NCBI RefSeq assembly: GCF_030052815.1 | Contig: NC_079510.1 | Span: forward strand, 30,581,823-30,645,822 | DNA from: Hevea brasiliensis | Taxonomy: Eukaryota; Streptophyta; Magnoliopsida; Malpighiales; Euphorbiaceae | Direction: 5' to 3' | Length of the DNA stretch: 64,000 nucleotides | Shown here: piece by piece, positions 62,490 to 64,000 of the stretch | Numbering within the stretch: position 1 is the stretch's first letter | Layout of the letters: each line of letters opens with the position of its first letter | Position numbers and translations under genes: made by a program | The notes under the pieces: model-generated | What the model was told of the DNA's origin: nothing | The model's input: the letters and a program-made list of their open reading frames with translations, nothing else | Database searches by the model: none

Positions 62490-62870
62490 TCAAAAGATGT
62501 GTTTGACCAGGAGACCGGTTGGGGGGACTATAACTCTCATGAGAATGAGAGAGGTCGTCATCAAAGTTACCACTCGAAACCGAGCCGCTGTCGAAACACC
62601 CAGTGTGGAGAGGAGCCAGATGAACGCCAAAGAGCAGTCACCGGTGTTGAGGGGAATATTAGCAGTCTTCTCGCCCGAAATCGGTTCGCCGATTATATCG
62701 GGCGAACAACTTGAGATCGGCAAGATCGAGGTCCTCGATCCAGATCGGTTAATTAGTCCATTTCTCTCACTGTCATCAGATAAGGTCATCATGATTCTTC
62801 GATCACCGGGATCGTAAATTTTCAGGCAAGGAACAAAGAGGGCAACCAGAAAAAGATTAAAAGCGGTCAT
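62490..62870 (-). CDS. Unrecognised 126-residue ORF with hydrophobic N-terminus, in the presumed LTR
   Basis: ATG at 62868-62870, stop at 62490. The first 19 residues (MTAFNLFLVALFVPCLKIY) are hydrophobic and could be a signal peptide or membrane anchor. The rest is Ser/Thr/Ile-rich with no motif I know. A TATA box (62962-62969, minus strand) lies 92 bp before the ATG, as a real transcription unit would have. Against it: it lies in repetitive GATCGG-rich DNA and may be a chance ORF. It is antisense to the proposed LTR. Confidence 0.35.
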   Translation of the reverse strand: MTAFNLFLVALFVPCLKIYDPGDRRIMMTLSDDSERNGLINRSGSRTSILPISSCSPDIIGEPISGEKTANIPLNTGDCSLAFIWLLSTLGVSTAARFRVVTLMTTSLILMRVIVPPTGLLVKHIF

Positions 62871-62961
62871 CTTGTCCGGGATTGTTGCCGGAGCAGCTAG
62901 AACAGGAAAAATGAGGAGATAGGGGAGAAAGTCAAATGAGGTAGGGCTTCCCGGTTGAAGG

Positions 62962-62969
62962 TATATATA
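62962..62969 (-). promoter_or_regulatory. TATA box before the 126-residue ORF
   Basis: The minus strand reads CTATATATAC, with AATAAATGCTC 10-20 bp upstream, the same arrangement as the TATA box at 62025-62033. Confidence 0.45.
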
Positions 62970-63598
62970 GGGAAAATTTGAGCATTTATTGCAAGCAGAA
63001 AACGAAGCGGACGCCTCGAGAATTGAGGGAAATAAATGCTTTGACTGGACCGAACCCGATAAAAAGGAAGACCGGTGTGGTAAAGATCGGTAGAAGGGAG
63101 ACCGGCATGAAAGATCGGAAAAGAGCGTGTTAGGAAGATCGGAAAAGAAAGGAGGTCGGATAGCAAAAAGAATAAGACAAACTTCCGCTAACCGTCGTTA
63201 TAATCAGAGCCGAGGTAGTTAAAGCGTGGCAAACGAGATCCCCACCGCACGCCTCAGAATCGCCCGCATTACTGACAAGTGCCAGAGTATGTCACGACAG
63301 TGCTGTACATCTCAATCTCCACCGTTGATCTCATTTGTAAGGTCGAGCCCGGAGCCCTTGGATCAAAGAAGAAGACGACAAGACCGGCGCCTTTTATTCC
63401 CAGCCCTCGGATCGCCCCGGATAAGAGAATTTGGGACCGTCAGATTAGAAGAAGAAAATGACAAATATTCTGAAGGGGATCTCGGCCGTCCGTTCTGATT
63501 CTCTTTAATTCCTGTGCCTCGGATCATGTCCTTTGAAATCCTGACCCTCCATCTCCCTCAAAATAGATCCTGACCCTTCAGGGAAAGCACCCGGTTCC

Positions 63599-63606
63599 TA
63601 TAAATA
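63599..63606 (+). promoter_or_regulatory. Plus-strand TATA box, probable LTR promoter
   Basis: TATAAATA in CCCGGTTCCTATAAATACTTG. Downstream sequence (63630-64000) is leader-like, with A/T runs and no ORF, as in the R-U5 of a gypsy LTR that runs off the window. Confidence 0.55.
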
Positions 63607-64000
63607 CTTGCATGAAAAACTGTTCAAAGGACGAAAAAAAAGAAGTGGTGACTATAGTGGAAGAACTCTGAAAATTAATTCAGTTTGTTACTCTGCTATT
63701 TTTTTTTTAAGCTTTCATAAGAAAAACTTTGAAAACCAGTTTTTTGAAGTATTTTCTTAAAAAAAGGATTTTTGAACACTAAAACTCTCTATTTTCTGCT
63801 CGTTCATTATCCCGTAGTGTTCACATTTTCAGTTCTTTTGTTATCTTTATTTCCACTTCCATTGTCCAGGCTCAACTTCATTTAAACTCGGTTATTATTC
63901 TGACCCGATTGCATTTTAGTAAAGCATTCTTTGTTTCGAGGCGAACCTTAGTCTTCCGGTTATCAACCTGCAATCTTATTACGTCTTGTCATTCTGTAGT

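Larger units (their letters stand above)
59399..64000 (+). mobile_element. Probable Tat-lineage Ty3/gypsy fragment: antisense ORF plus 3' LTR running off the window
   Basis: TGTCGACACC at 59399 opens a region rich in CCGATC/GATCGG motifs. A long minus-strand ORF of the gypsy-type transposon family fills 60013-61870. Tat elements are known to carry such an antisense ORF between pol and the 3' LTR. A plus-strand TATA box at 63599 followed by a leader-like region fits a 3' LTR that starts after about 62,050 and continues beyond 64000. No pol genes are seen, so the element is truncated or deleted. The LTR start and polypurine tract were not located. Confidence 0.55.

Overview
This is plant nuclear DNA from a eudicot. 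It has intron-containing genes with GT-AG splice sites, very AT-rich intergenic DNA full of microsatellites, and a large stack of LTR retrotransposons. A woody species such as a member of the Malpighiales or Euphorbiaceae would fit, but that is only an impression.

Left part (1-12,650). A decayed Mutator-like transposase gene (minus strand, 1-3160) runs off the left edge. It is followed by a complete ten-exon ABCB19-type ABC transporter gene (5042-12307, plus strand; 1257 residues by my splice model), with a TATA box, a CT-rich leader holding a small upstream ORF, and a candidate poly(A) signal.

Middle part (12,650-29,900). About 15 kb of AT-rich intergenic DNA holds five long di- or trinucleotide microsatellites, several MITE-like inverted repeats and short duplications. 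Within it lies one small two-exon gene for a PRE/KIDARI-type atypical HLH protein (27707-28666; 91 residues). A transporter of auxin (and reportedly brassinosteroid) beside a growth-promoting HLH gene resembles the Arabidopsis ABCB19-PRE5 neighbourhood.

Right part (29,900-64,000). This is a nested retrotransposon block that can be unpicked from target-site duplications. A minus-strand Ty1/copia element (3' LTR plus RT/RNase H remnant) was hit by two related solo LTRs in opposite orientation (TSDs AACTC and TTATG). The first solo LTR was later split by a 12.9-kb minus-strand Ty3/gypsy element (31280-44223, TSD TCCTC). That element has 3.8-kb LTRs, a Met-tRNA primer site, decayed gag and protease and only the start of RT. 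Its 3' LTR carries a 1.5-kb fold-back rearrangement. A related plus-strand non-autonomous element (53204-58819) interrupts the copia pol, and then abuts a fragment of another LTR subfamily.

The last 4.6 kb has the features of a Tat-lineage gypsy element. A long minus-strand ORF of the gypsy-type transposon family has its own TATA box, one predicted 61-bp intron and two nonsense codons. A second TATA-plus-ORF unit and tandem palindromes lie to its right.

I saw no tRNA, rRNA or CRISPR feature. The most unusual items are the fold-back LTR, the internal architecture shared by the two non-autonomous gypsy elements, a palindrome kept at a fixed place inside diverged LTRs, and the paired antisense promoters at the right edge.
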